Of a stretch of 64,000 bases of DNA, positions 35,872 to 45,052 are shown in pieces. Each line of letters starts with the position of its first letter. Within the stretch, counting starts at the first letter, position 1. Made by a program: the position numbers and the translations under genes. Source of the stretch: Cellulomonas chitinilytica (GTDB lineage: Bacteria; Actinomycetota; Actinomycetes; Actinomycetales; Cellulomonadaceae); the NCBI RefSeq assembly GCF_016862675.1, contig NZ_BONK01000012.1:1-64000 (forward strand), written 5' to 3'. Below the pieces are notes generated by a model, which saw nothing but the letters and a program-made list of their open reading frames with translations, did no database searches and had not been told where the DNA came from.

Positions 35872-35879
<8 letters not shown>
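35073..35879 (-). CDS. otsB: Trehalose-6-phosphate phosphatase OtsB
   Basis: This 268-residue HAD-superfamily phosphatase has the nucleophile motif LDFDGTLAP with Asp35 and Asp37. Motif II lies in [12 protein letters not shown] and motif III/IV lies at [12 protein letters not shown]. It removes phosphate from trehalose 6-phosphate, the second step of the OtsAB pathway to the osmoprotectant trehalose. Its start overlaps the otsA stop by 8 nt, so otsA then otsB are translated from one mRNA. Confidence 0.95.
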
Positions 35880-37311
<1,432 letters not shown>

Positions 37312-37406
37312 AGGATCAACTCCTCGGAGGGTGTCTCCCGACCCTATCGAGGGGTTCCGACGGCCGCCGCCGGTCGGGCGCACGTCACACCGGCGCCCGC
37401 GCCGGT

Positions 37407-37466
37407 CGCACCGCCGGTCGCACCGCCGTCCGCACCGCCGCCGGCACCGCCGTCCGCACCGCCGCC
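37407..37466. repeat. Five tandem 12-nt units CGCACCGCCGNN
   Basis: Units start at 37407, 37419, 37431, 37443 and 37455, reading CGCACCGCCGGT, CGCACCGCCGTC, CGCACCGCCGCC, GGCACCGCCGTC and CGCACCGCCGCC. They sit in the 222-bp divergent intergenic region between otsA and the Ser/Thr kinase gene. The 12-nt period keeps reading frame and would give Ala-Pro-Pro-x if translated, but no start is available. Confidence 0.8.
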
Positions 37467-37533
37467 CGCCGCCCGGCGGGTGAACCCGCGCGGCGCAGGC
37501 GCTCGCCCGGCGACCGGCGGCTACCGTGCCGTC

Positions 37534-39348
37534 ATGGAGCGGATCGGTCTGACGCCGGGGTCGGAGATCGGTGGGTACACCATCGTGGCTCCGCTCGGTT
37601 CGGGGGGCATGGGGGCCGTCTACCGGGCGGTCGACGGGGGCGGCACGCCGGTCGCGCTCAAGCTCCTGCACCCGCACGTCGGCACCGACGCGGTCGTCCG
37701 CGACCGGCTGCGCCGCGAGGTGCACGCGCTGCAGAAGCTCCACCACCCGGCCGTCGCCGCGATCCTCGACGCGGAGGCCGACTCCACGGAGGCGTTCCTC
37801 GTCACCGAGCTCGTCGCGGGGGACACCCTCGAGGAGCACGTGCGCGAGCGGGGGACGTTCGACGCGGACGACCTGCTCGCGCTCGCCGAGGGGCTCCGCG
37901 CCGCGCTCGCGGCCGTGCACGGCGCGGGCGTCGTGCACCGCGACCTCAAGCCGTCGAACGTGCTGGTCACGGACGACGGACCCGTGCTCATCGACTTCGG
38001 CATCGCCCAGGCCGCCGACGACACCAAGGTCACGTCGACGGGCCTCGTCATCGGGACCCCCGGGTACATCGCGCCCGAGCTGCTCGACGGCGAGGACCCG
38101 TCGCCGGACACCGACTTCTGGGGCTGGGCCGCGGTGCTCGTCTTCGCCGCCACGGGGCGGGCGCCGTTCGGCACCCGCCCGCTCGAGGCGGTCCTCGCCC
38201 GCGCGCGGGCCGGTGAGGTCGACGTGGCCGGGCTCGGCCCGCTCACCGCGGCCGCGCTGCGGGGGGCGCTCACGAGCGACCCGGCGAGCAGGACCGCGCC
38301 CGACGACGTCGTGGCCGCCCTCACGGTCGTCGCCGCGGAGGGGGACCTGGCGCCCGACGAGGTCGCCACGACCGAGCTCGACGCGAGCCCGGCCACCCGT
38401 GCGCAGGACGGGCTCGACGCGACGGCGCTCGCTGCCGGGGCGGCCGGGGCCGGGGCCGCCGCGACGGCGACGATCGCGGCACCGGCACCGGCGGTGGCCG
38501 CGAGCCCGGCGAGCACAGCGAGCACAGCCGGCACGGCGACCCTCGTGGCCCACGACGGGCTCACCCGCACGTTCGACCCCGACGCCGGCGGCCCGGCAGA
38601 CCCGTCCGCGGGCACGTGGGCCGACGACGACGTGACCGACGACGCCGCCGACGAGGACTACGACCCCGACGGCGTCGACTGGATCCAGGACGACCTCGAC
38701 GCCTCCGAGGTGCCGGAGCCCGAGGGGTCGGGCTACGTGCGCCCCCCGGCGCGTCGTCGCTGGGGCACGCTGCTCGCCCTCGCGCTGCTCGTCCTGGTCG
38801 CCGGCAGCCTCTACCCGGGGATCACGCTCCTCGCGGTGGGGGTGCTCGTCGTCGTCGAGCGGACGTTCGGCTCGGCCGTCGAGGCGATGCACACCCGCCG
38901 CGAGCGCGCCGGTGTGCGCCGCTCGGACCGGGCCGTCGCGGTCGCCGCGACCCCGTGGCACCTCCTCCGGACGGCCGTCGGGCTCCTGCCGTCGCTCGTC
39001 GTCGCCGCGAGCGTGGTCGTGATCGTCGTGGGCGTCGTGTGGTGGCTGCTCGACTCGGGGACGTGGGCGCTCGACGGGGCGGCGTCCGGCGAGGTGCCGC
39101 ACGGCGTGTCGGCGTCGCTCGCGGTCGGCGGCCTCGTGCTGCTCGCCACGCTGCTGGTGTGGTTCGGGCCCCTGTCGGCGATGACCCGGACCGGTGCCCG
39201 GCGTGTGCTGGCCGTCGTCGCCCCCGGACGCCGCGGGGCGCTGATCGCCGTCCTGCTGCTGCTCGTCGCGTCGGCGATCCTCGCCACGGTGCTGCGTGAC
39301 GGTGCCGTCATCGTCTGGGCTCCGCTGCCCACGCCGACGCTGCCCTGA
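37534..39348 (+). CDS. Serine/threonine protein kinase with multi-pass membrane C-terminus
   Basis: TACCGT sits 6 nt before the ATG (leaderless). The 604-residue protein has a complete Hanks-type kinase domain: P-loop [20 protein letters not shown]-binding Lys43, HRDLKPSN with catalytic Asp137, DFG Asp154 and [10 protein letters not shown] linker rich in Ala and acidic residues (about 275-410) follows. The C-terminus has about four TM helices ([20 protein letters not shown] onwards) in place of the usual single helix and PASTA domains. It may sense a membrane signal directly or regulate a transport process. Divergent from otsA. Confidence 0.92.
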   Translation: MERIGLTPGSEIGGYTIVAPLGSGGMGAVYRAVDGGGTPVALKLLHPHVGTDAVVRDRLRREVHALQKLHHPAVAAILDAEADSTEAFLVTELVAGDTLEEHVRERGTFDADDLLALAEGLRAALAAVHGAGVVHRDLKPSNVLVTDDGPVLIDFGIAQAADDTKVTSTGLVIGTPGYIAPELLDGEDPSPDTDFWGWAAVLVFAATGRAPFGTRPLEAVLARARAGEVDVAGLGPLTAAALRGALTSDPASRTAPDDVVAALTVVAAEGDLAPDEVATTELDASPATRAQDGLDATALAAGAAGAGAAATATIAAPAPAVAASPASTASTAGTATLVAHDGLTRTFDPDAGGPADPSAGTWADDDVTDDAADEDYDPDGVDWIQDDLDASEVPEPEGSGYVRPPARRRWGTLLALALLVLVAGSLYPGITLLAVGVLVVVERTFGSAVEAMHTRRERAGVRRSDRAVAVAATPWHLLRTAVGLLPSLVVAASVVVIVVGVVWWLLDSGTWALDGAASGEVPHGVSASLAVGGLVLLATLLVWFGPLSAMTRTGARRVLAVVAPGRRGALIAVLLLLVASAILATVLRDGAVIVWAPLPTPTLP

Positions 39349-39426
39349 CCACGTCCCCGCCACCTGTCGGCGGGCCGCCTCGTGGACCCGGTCCGCGGTG
39401 ACAGGCGGTGGCCCTACCCTGAGCCC

Positions 39427-39948
39427 ATGCGCACGCGACGGAGCCCGGTGGCGACCGCGCTCCCGCGTGCCGTCGGGCGGCTGCCGCACCCCGTGCTGAC
39501 CGGGCTGGCCGTCGCGCTGTGCCCGGCAGTCGGGCTCGCGCTCGCGGCGCAGGGCAGGGTCCTGCTGCACCAGTGCCTGCCCGCCGGGGGCCTCGGGCCC
39601 TGGGGTGTGGGGCTCGCCGTGCTGCGGGACGCGTCCGAGTGCCCCGACGGGAGCTACGCCCTCGGGTCGGTCGCGAGCGGTGCCGTGGTGCTCCTCAGCG
39701 TCGCCGTGCCGGTGCTCGTCGCCCACCTCCTCGCCGCCCTGTGCGGCGTGGGCCTGTCCGCGGCGGTGCTCGGTGCGCTGCGCGCGGTGCCACGGTTCCT
39801 GCGGACCCTCGTCCGCCGGACCGTCGACGAGCCCGCGGCCGTCGTCGTCCGCGGTGCCCGCATGCGTGTGGCGGCCGTCCCGGTGCGGCCGCACGCGCGC
39901 CTCCTCGTGGTCCATCTCCCGGTGCGAGGCCCTCCCGCCGTCGTGTGA
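39427..39948 (+). CDS. Small membrane protein of unknown function
   Basis: TACCCT lies 6 nt before the ATG, indicating a leaderless transcript. The 173-residue protein has two to three hydrophobic stretches ([59 protein letters not shown]). Between the first two lies a loop with two Cys ([19 protein letters not shown]) that could be oxidised outside. The C-terminus is Arg/Val-rich. I do not recognise a family. The downstream DsbA-like gene could act on its Cys pair, which is inference. Confidence 0.7.
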   Translation: MRTRRSPVATALPRAVGRLPHPVLTGLAVALCPAVGLALAAQGRVLLHQCLPAGGLGPWGVGLAVLRDASECPDGSYALGSVASGAVVLLSVAVPVLVAHLLAALCGVGLSAAVLGALRAVPRFLRTLVRRTVDEPAAVVVRGARMRVAAVPVRPHARLLVVHLPVRGPPAVV

Positions 39949-39988
39949 CCACCCCACGACACCCACCGAACGGACCAGGAGAACCGTC

Positions 39989-40894
39989 ATGCCCACGAAC
40001 GACCCACGCCCCACCAAGTCCCAGCGTCGCGACGACGCCCGCGCCAAGGCCCTCGCGATGCGCAAGGAGCAGGAGCGCAAGGCGAAGCGCAACCGTCTGC
40101 TCGCGATCATCGGCCTCGGCGTCGTGGTCGTCGCGCTGGTCGCCGTCGCCTTCTTCATCGTCAAGCAGGACCGCGACACCGCGGCCGCGAACTCGACGGT
40201 CGCGTACGGCGGCGGTGGCGACGATGTGAAGCCGCCGTCGCTGTCCGACGTCACCGCACCCGAGCCCGCGAACGAGAGCGGCGCGATCCCGGTCGGCAAG
40301 GACGGCGTCGGCAAGGCCGGCGACGACGACGTGCTCGTGAAGGTGTACTTCGACTTCATGTGCCCGTACTGCGGCCAGTTCGACTCGATCAACAGCAAGG
40401 CTCTCGACGACATCGTCGCCGGCGGCGGCGTGACCGTGGACTACCACCCGCTGGCGTTCCTCGACCGGGCGTCGAAGGGCACGTTCTACTCGACGCGCGC
40501 CGCGAACGCCGCCGCGATCGTCGCCGACAAGGACCCGGAGCACTTCACGGCGTTCGTCACCGCGCTGTACGCGAACCAGCCGGAGGAGAACACGACCGGC
40601 CTGACGGACAAGGAGATCGAGAAGGTCGCGACCGATGCGGGCGTGCCCGCCGACGTCGCCGCGACGTTCACGACCACCGTCGACGGCACGTTCGAGACGA
40701 CGGACGGCACGTCGAAGGACGGCACGTGGCGCACGTTCGCCCCGTGGGTCGCCGCGACCACGAACCAGGCGACGACCGACCTGCCGAAGCTGTCGACGCC
40801 GACGATCCTCATCGACGGCCAGGCGTTCGAGGACTGGTCGAAGGAGGGCGCCCTGCAGGCCGCCGTCGAGGCCGCGAAGGCCGCCAAGGGCTGA
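39989..40894 (+). CDS. DsbA-like thioredoxin-fold protein, membrane-anchored
   Basis: The ATG after CAGGAGAACCGTC begins a 301-residue protein: a charged cytoplasmic stretch ([20 protein letters not shown]), one TM helix ([20 protein letters not shown]), then an exported thioredoxin/DsbA fold with active site CPYC (Cys125, Cys128 in [10 protein letters not shown]). The cis-Pro loop is in [13 protein letters not shown]. It likely oxidises or isomerises disulphides of exported proteins. The tRNA-Thr gene follows. Several Cys-bearing secreted proteins in this window are possible clients. Confidence 0.9.
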   Translation: MPTNDPRPTKSQRRDDARAKALAMRKEQERKAKRNRLLAIIGLGVVVVALVAVAFFIVKQDRDTAAANSTVAYGGGGDDVKPPSLSDVTAPEPANESGAIPVGKDGVGKAGDDDVLVKVYFDFMCPYCGQFDSINSKALDDIVAGGGVTVDYHPLAFLDRASKGTFYSTRAANAAAIVADKDPEHFTAFVTALYANQPEENTTGLTDKEIEKVATDAGVPADVAATFTTTVDGTFETTDGTSKDGTWRTFAPWVAATTNQATTDLPKLSTPTILIDGQAFEDWSKEGALQAAVEAAKAAKG

Positions 40895-40980
40895 GGCCGC
40901 GAGGGGTGGCCGCTGCGGCGGTCACCCCTCGGGCGCGGTCCGGGCGGGTTCTCCGGCGTCGGTACGCTGGGACCCGCATC

Positions 40981-41054
40981 GCCTCCTTAGCTCAGTCGGC
41001 CAGAGCACCTGTCTTGTAAACAGGGGGTCGTCGGTTCGAATCCGACAGGGGGCT
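40981..41054 (+). tRNA. tRNA-Thr (anticodon TGT)
   Basis: A 74-nt cloverleaf is readable: acceptor GCCTCCT / AGGGGGC with one T-G pair, D-arm TAGCTCAGTCGGCCAGAGCA, and anticodon stem CCTGT/ACAGG with loop CTTGTAA (anticodon TGT at 41015-41017). The T-arm is GTCGGTTCGAATCCGAC, and the 3' CCA is encoded (41055-41057). It reads threonine ACA codons. Confidence 0.96.
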
Positions 41055-41191
41055 CCACGTCCGACCTGCACGGACCTCGAGCCGCACGCTCGCGTTCCCC
41101 GCGGTCTCACGACCTGCACGAACACGCTCCCGCCGCCCGGTTCCTGCCCTATCGTTCGGGTTTCGTTCAACCGGGCAGAGAGGACGCGAGG

Positions 41192-41446
41192 ATGCGGTCG
41201 AAGATGTGGGTGAGGGCGGCGAGCACCGCGGTGGGTGCGGGGCTGGTGCTCGGCACGCTGGTCATGGGACCGGCGGCGACGGCGGCGACCAGCGGGAAGC
41301 AGGGGCCGTTCGAGACCCGGGAGCTCTGCGACCTGTTCCAGTACCGCGCGTGGAGCACGGGGAAGTACAAGTACGTCGGCGACTGCTACGCGTACCGGCC
41401 GCAGAACGCGTTCCAGGGCTGGTTCTTCAACACCACGACGTACTGA
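41192..41446 (+). CDS. Small secreted Cys-pair protein (84 aa)
   Basis: The ATG after GAGAGGACGCGAGG starts a signal peptide (RAASTAVGAGLVLGTLVMGP, cleavage near ATAATSG) of about 33 residues. The mature part of ~50 residues is rich in Tyr, Phe and Trp, with two Cys (ELCDLFQYRAWSTG and GDCYAYRP) likely bridged, ending FNTTTY. I do not recognise a family. The size and Cys pair resemble small secreted peptides or surface-exposed bacteriocin-like products, but nothing further supports that. Followed by a bidirectional terminator. Confidence 0.72.
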   Translation: MRSKMWVRAASTAVGAGLVLGTLVMGPAATAATSGKQGPFETRELCDLFQYRAWSTGKYKYVGDCYAYRPQNAFQGWFFNTTTY

Positions 41447-41505
41447 CGACCCGGTCGGCGTGATCGCCGCCAGGTGACCGCTCGGGGTCCCGGACCTCGA
41501 GGGGC

Positions 41506-41548
41506 GTGGCGGCCGGACCTGTCCTGCGGGACGGCGTCCGGCCGCCAC
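41506..41548. terminator. Bidirectional terminator
   Basis: GTGGCGGCCGGAC (41506-41518) and GTCCGGCCGCCAC (41536-41548) form a perfect 13-bp stem with a 17-nt loop, between the convergent small secreted gene and the membrane gene ending at 41577. Confidence 0.75.
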
Positions 41549-41576
41549 GACCCGTTCGGGGCCGCCGGCGACGCGC

Positions 41577-42314
41577 TCACCGTCGGGTGGGTTCCTCGGC
41601 CCCGGGCCGTCCCGCAGGCCTCTCGGCGCGGGCGAGCTGCCGTCGTCGCGCGGAGCGGACCCACGGTGGGAAGAACATGAGCGCGAGCCCCGCGGTCGCG
41701 ACGGCGAAGAATCCGAACGCGAGGGGGAGCACGACGCGGTCGGACCCCTCGCCGAGCGCGACCCAGAGCAGGGCCACGACGAGGCAGACGAGGCTCATGG
41801 CGAGGTAGGCGATGCCCTGCACCCACGCCATGACCTGCCACAGGCGCAGGTGGGGTACCGAGCCGGGGAACGTCGCCGCGAGCTCGCCGGTGCGTCCGAC
41901 GAGGTCCTGGTCGTCCCACGCCAGCCCCGCCCGCTCGGCGGCGTCGCGGACGACGGGTGCCGGGTACCACCCCGGAGGGTGCTGGGGGAGCGCGGACCCG
42001 GTGGAGCCCTCGCCGGAGGGGAACGACCCGAGGGGCGTGCCGCCGGTGTCGGTGACCACGTACGTCGTGACCAGGCCGTCGTCGTACCGGGTCGGGAAGG
42101 CGGCGTGGACCCGGACGACGGCGTGGGCCTCGCCCGGCCGGTCGCCGACGGGGAGGTCGAACGCCGGATGCTCGTCGGGCCGGTGGGTGGGCGGCACCCA
42201 GCGGACCCGGTCCGGCCCGATCTCGACGGAGGACCCGTCGTACGCGCGGCGGGTCCTCGGGGAGTCGTAGCGCCCGTGGTGCGGCTCGAGGATCACGGCG
42301 CCATGGTGGCGCAC
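41577..42314 (-). CDS. Hypothetical membrane protein
   Basis: The 245-residue protein has a soluble N-terminal half with beta-rich character (VRWVPPTHRPDEHPAFDLPV, AVVRVHAAFPTRYDDGLVTT) and three hydrophobic helices in the C-terminal half (VMAWVQGIAYLAMSLVCLVV, VALLWVALG, VLPLAFGFFAVATAGLALMF). An Arg-rich tail follows. I do not recognise a family. The start is uncertain: a GTG seven codons in gives VILEPHHGRYDSP. It is divergent from the 75-residue protein gene across a 126-bp space with a strong promoter. Confidence 0.65.
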   Translation of the reverse strand: MRHHGAVILEPHHGRYDSPRTRRAYDGSSVEIGPDRVRWVPPTHRPDEHPAFDLPVGDRPGEAHAVVRVHAAFPTRYDDGLVTTYVVTDTGGTPLGSFPSGEGSTGSALPQHPPGWYPAPVVRDAAERAGLAWDDQDLVGRTGELAATFPGSVPHLRLWQVMAWVQGIAYLAMSLVCLVVALLWVALGEGSDRVVLPLAFGFFAVATAGLALMFFPPWVRSARRRQLARAERPAGRPGAEEPTRR

Positions 42315-42379
42315 GTCCGGTCCTCCGAAGGGTGTTCGTCACGCGTGCGCCAGATCGGGCGATGAGTTCCACCCACCTC

Positions 42380-42418
42380 TTGACCGGTACAGACCGCAGG
42401 GTTACTGTAGCGGTACAG
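42380..42418 (+). promoter_or_regulatory. Strong sigma-70-type promoter overlapped by CTGTA-N4-TACAG palindrome
   Basis: TTGACC (42380-42385) and TACTGT (42403-42408) are separated by exactly 17 bp. CTGTA-GCGG-TACAG (42405-42418) overlaps the -10 and start region, and CGGTACAG occurs as a direct repeat at 42385-42392 and 42411-42418. The layout suits repressor control of the downstream small gene and LacI-family regulator. The regulator is not established. Confidence 0.68.
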
Positions 42419-42440
42419 AAACCCGAGAGGAGGGCCCGCC

Positions 42441-42668
42441 ATGGACCCGATGCCGATCAGCCTGCTGATGTCCCGCAAGGCGACCCTGCGCCTCGTGCAC
42501 AGCGCCGAGCCGGATGCCCCCGTGGACGAGCCGCGCCCCCGCCGGGAGCGTCGCCCGCACGCGGTCCGCACCCGCGGCGCGCTCGCCACGGTGCTGCACC
42601 GGGTGGCCGAGGCCGTCGCACCCCCGGCCGCCCACGACCTCCGCCGTGAGGTGGGGCACGCCGCATGA
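42441..42668 (+). CDS. Small basic hypothetical protein (75 aa) coupled to LacI gene
   Basis: A good GAGAGGAGGG Shine-Dalgarno precedes the ATG. The product (MDPMPISLLMSRKATLRLVH, then RPRRERRPHAVRTRGA, ending RREVGHAA) is Arg/Pro-rich with no TM helix. I do not recognise a family. Its stop overlaps the LacI-family gene start (ATGA), so the two are translationally coupled under one strong promoter. It may serve mainly as a leader frame or as a small partner. Confidence 0.6.
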   Translation: MDPMPISLLMSRKATLRLVHSAEPDAPVDEPRPRRERRPHAVRTRGALATVLHRVAEAVAPPAAHDLRREVGHAA

Positions 42669-43801
42669 CGACCCCCATGCGCCCCGCGGACGCCTACCCT
42701 GGCTCGTATGGCACGAGCGAGGGTGGCGCCGTGGGGCGCGTGACGCTCCAGACGATCGCGGACCGCGTCGGCGTGAGCCGGATGACGGTGTCGAACGCGT
42801 TCTCGCGACCGGACCAGCTCTCCGCCGAGCTGCGCGCCACGATCCTGGCGGCGGCCGACGAGCTCGGCTACGTCGGCCCCGACCCCGCCGCCCGCAGCCT
42901 CGCGCGCGGCACGACCGGGGCGGTCGGCGTGCTGCTCACCGAGTCGGTCGGCTCGGCGTTCCAGGACCCCATCGCGGCCGCGTTCTTCGGCTCGGTCGCG
43001 CAGGAGCTCGCGCCGACCGGGCTCGCCCTCGCGCTGCTCCCGTCGGTCGAGTCGCCCGACCGGATCCCCGCGCGCGACATCCCGATGGACGGCGCGCTCG
43101 TCTACTCGTGCGCCGGCGACATGGCGCCGGTCAACTGGCTCATCAAGCGCAAGCTGCCGCTCGTGTTCGTCGACCAGGCGCCCATCGCGGGCGCGTCCAG
43201 CGTGCTGCTCGACGACCGGGTCGGTGCCCGGGCCGCCGCGCAGCACCTGCTGGACCTCGGTCATCGCCGCATCGGCATCCTCACCACCGCCAGCGACCGG
43301 TCCGTGGGCATCGCCCCGGACCCCGCGACGGCCGGTGTCGGGTACGTCTCGCGCGAGCGCGTCGAGGGCTGGATGAGCGCGCTCGGCCCCGCCGGCGCCG
43401 ACGTCACGGTCGTGCACCTGCCCGACAACACCGAGGTGCACGCCGAGCAGGGGGCGCGCACGCTGCTCGCGCTCGACGACCGGCCGACCGCCGTCCTGTG
43501 CTTCTCCGACCTGATCGCGTGGACGTTCGAGCGGGTCGCCCGAAGCCAGGGCGTCCGGGTGCCCGACGACCTGTCCGTGGTCGGGTACGACGACAGCCCG
43601 ATCGCCCGGCGTGCGCAGCCGGCGCTCACCACCGTGCGGCAGGACCTCGACGCCAAGGGGCGCGCGGCGGCCACGGCCCTCACGCGGGCCATCGCCCGGT
43701 CGCGCGGGGACGCGACGGTCGGCGACGGCCCGGACGCGGTCCTCGTGCCGACCGAGCTCGTGGTCCGCGAGAGCACGGCGCCGGTGCCGGCCGAGCGCTG
43801 A
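42665..43801 (+). CDS. LacI-family transcriptional regulator
   Basis: The 378-residue protein has a 24-residue extension before the LacI HTH (VTLQTIADRVGVSRMTVSNA, then hinge RSLARGTTGAVGVLL). A periplasmic-binding-protein fold follows with GHRRIGILTT and VVGYDDSPIARRAQPALTTV. A GTG at codon 23 (giving VGRVTLQTIADRV) is an alternative start matching family length. Likely a repressor of a sugar or nucleoside system; no such operon is adjacent, so a distal regulon or autoregulation through the upstream palindrome is possible. Confidence 0.88.
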   Translation: MTTPMRPADAYPGSYGTSEGGAVGRVTLQTIADRVGVSRMTVSNAFSRPDQLSAELRATILAAADELGYVGPDPAARSLARGTTGAVGVLLTESVGSAFQDPIAAAFFGSVAQELAPTGLALALLPSVESPDRIPARDIPMDGALVYSCAGDMAPVNWLIKRKLPLVFVDQAPIAGASSVLLDDRVGARAAAQHLLDLGHRRIGILTTASDRSVGIAPDPATAGVGYVSRERVEGWMSALGPAGADVTVVHLPDNTEVHAEQGARTLLALDDRPTAVLCFSDLIAWTFERVARSQGVRVPDDLSVVGYDDSPIARRAQPALTTVRQDLDAKGRAAATALTRAIARSRGDATVGDGPDAVLVPTELVVRESTAPVPAER

Positions 43802-43807
43802 CGCCCG

Positions 43808-44275
43808 TCAGTCCTGCGGTGCCGCCGCCGCGCAGGCCGCGACGAGCAGCTCCGCCGCCCGGCGGATCTCGTCGATCTGCGCGCGCTCCAGGCCGAGGCG
43901 CTCGACCATCGTCGCGGGGATGTCGACGGCCGAGTCGCGCATCGCACGGCCCGCGTCCGTCAGCACGATCGCGAGCGCGCGCTCGTCGTCGGGGTCGCGC
44001 TCGCGCCGGACGAGGCGCATGGCCTCCAGGCGCCGCACCAGCGGGGACGTCGTGGCGGGTTCGAGGTGCAGGAGCGCGGCGAGCTCCTTGAGCGAGAGCC
44101 GCTCGTACTGCCAGAGCGCGAGCATCGCGAGGTACTGCGGGTGCGTGAGGCCCAGCGGCGCGAGGAGCGGGCGGTAGAACCCGACGAGGCTGCGGGCCGC
44201 GGCGGAGACGGTCAGGCACACCTGTGCCTCGACGGCGAGCGGGTCCTCGACGGGGGCGGCCACGGCATCGGTCAT
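43808..44275 (-). CDS. MarR-family regulator, OhrR-like
   Basis: The ATG giving MTDAVAAPVEDPLAVEAQVC is chosen because TATCCT is 6 nt upstream on the reverse strand. The 155-residue protein matches OhrR: a reactive-Cys position in AVEAQVCLTVSAAARSL (Cys20), LTHPQYLAMLALWQYERLSL, then the winged helix EPATTSPLVRRLEAMRLVRR. OhrR senses organic hydroperoxides through that Cys and represses ohr. No ohr gene is in the window, so the target may be the divergent gene at 44331 or lie elsewhere. Confidence 0.87.
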   Translation of the reverse strand: MTDAVAAPVEDPLAVEAQVCLTVSAAARSLVGFYRPLLAPLGLTHPQYLAMLALWQYERLSLKELAALLHLEPATTSPLVRRLEAMRLVRRERDPDDERALAIVLTDAGRAMRDSAVDIPATMVERLGLERAQIDEIRRAAELLVAACAAAAPQD

Positions 44276-44290
44276 GTGACGAGGATAGAT

Positions 44291-44313
44291 CGTGCGCATA
44301 TAGTGAGTGCACG
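44291..44313. promoter_or_regulatory. Candidate MarR/OhrR operator CGTGC-N13-GCACG
   Basis: CGTGC (44291-44295) and GCACG (44309-44313) flank an AT-richer centre (GCATATAGTGAGT) between the divergent OhrR-like gene and the small gene at 44331. The site lies just upstream of the reverse-strand -10 (44282-44287). Short arms make this tentative. Confidence 0.45.
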
Positions 44314-44330
44314 AACTGTTGGAGGAGCGC

Positions 44331-44582
44331 ATGGCCGAGCGGCGCCGCAAGGACCTGACGGAGTTTCTGCTGACCTACCTCGGTCCCGCACAGATCAGCC
44401 CCGTGCGAGCCCGCGGGCGCGAGCGGACGGACGACGAGCGCGAGCGCGACGAGCGGCTCCGGGTCGACTTCGAGCGCGTCGCCGGACCCGACGGCCGGAC
44501 GTTCCTCGTCGAGCGGCCCCGGCCCGAGCGGACACGACCCGAGCGGACACGGCCCGAGCGGCCGTCCGACGTCGTCGAGTAG
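44331..44582 (+). CDS. Small charged hypothetical protein with RPERT repeats (83 aa)
   Basis: The ATG follows GGAGGAGCGC. The product starts MAERRRKDLTEFLLTYLGPA and is highly charged (ARGRERTDDERERDERLRV). It ends in a low-complexity RPERTRPERTRPERP tail encoded by two and a half 15-bp repeats. It resembles short actinobacterial proteins with a conserved TEFLLTYLGPAQ segment; function unknown. It is divergent from the OhrR-like gene. Confidence 0.66.
   Translation: MAERRRKDLTEFLLTYLGPAQISPVRARGRERTDDERERDERLRVDFERVAGPDGRTFLVERPRPERTRPERTRPERPSDVVE
44523..44564 (+). repeat. 15-bp tandem repeats coding for PERTR
   Basis: Units CCCGAGCGGACACGA (44523-44537), CCCGAGCGGACACGG (44538-44552) and the partial CCCGAGCGGCCG (44553-44564) are in frame inside the small gene. 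Copy number could vary by slippage without a frameshift. Confidence 0.8.
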
Positions 44583-44650
44583 CCGGACGCGCCAGTGCCC
44601 GGTTCGGGCGGGTTTGGTACGGTTCCCGCTCCCGCCACGAGAGGCTCCCG

Positions 44651-45052
44651 ATGCCGGCCCTGCACGCCTACTTCCCGACCGACCCGGACCGCGACCAGGA
44701 GTGGGCCTTCGAGTCGGTGCGGTCGACGCTCGCCGGGGCGGACGTCACCTTCGACACGAAGGTCAACCCGTTCACCCGGCAGGCGAACCTCAAGGTCGCC
44801 GTCGACCGCGAGTACGGGCAGTTCCACCTCACGGTGTCGTTCGAGCAGGGCACGGCCGTCGACGCCGACCTGCGGACCATCGCCGACGGGCTCGGGGCCG
44901 GCTTCTCCCGCATCCGTGTGCTGTACGGCCCGGACCCGGACGACGACCACACGGACGTGGTCGTCGAGGTCATGGACCTGTTCGAGTCGTTCGGACCCGT
45001 GCTCGTCTACGGCGCGGACGCGGAGCGGGTGTTCGTCGACACCCTCAGCTAG
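44651..45052 (+). CDS. Conserved hypothetical soluble protein (133 aa)
   Basis: The ATG following GAGAGGCTCCCG starts MPALHAYFPTDPDRDQEWAF. The product is a compact alpha/beta protein (ADVTFDTKVNPFTRQANLKV, FHLTVSFEQGTAVDADL, VVVEVMDLFESFGPVLVYGA) of even composition and no signal peptide. I do not recognise a family. TACGGT at about 44617 is a possible -10. Its TAG stop shares the CTAG tetranucleotide with the stop of the convergent pentapeptide-repeat gene. Confidence 0.68.
   Translation: MPALHAYFPTDPDRDQEWAFESVRSTLAGADVTFDTKVNPFTRQANLKVAVDREYGQFHLTVSFEQGTAVDADLRTIADGLGAGFSRIRVLYGPDPDDDHTDVVVEVMDLFESFGPVLVYGADAERVFVDTLS

Noticed and set aside
40981..41192. tRNA-Thr as an integration site for a mobile element
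   Set aside because: No integrase, no repeat of the tRNA 3' end and no composition shift downstream were seen.
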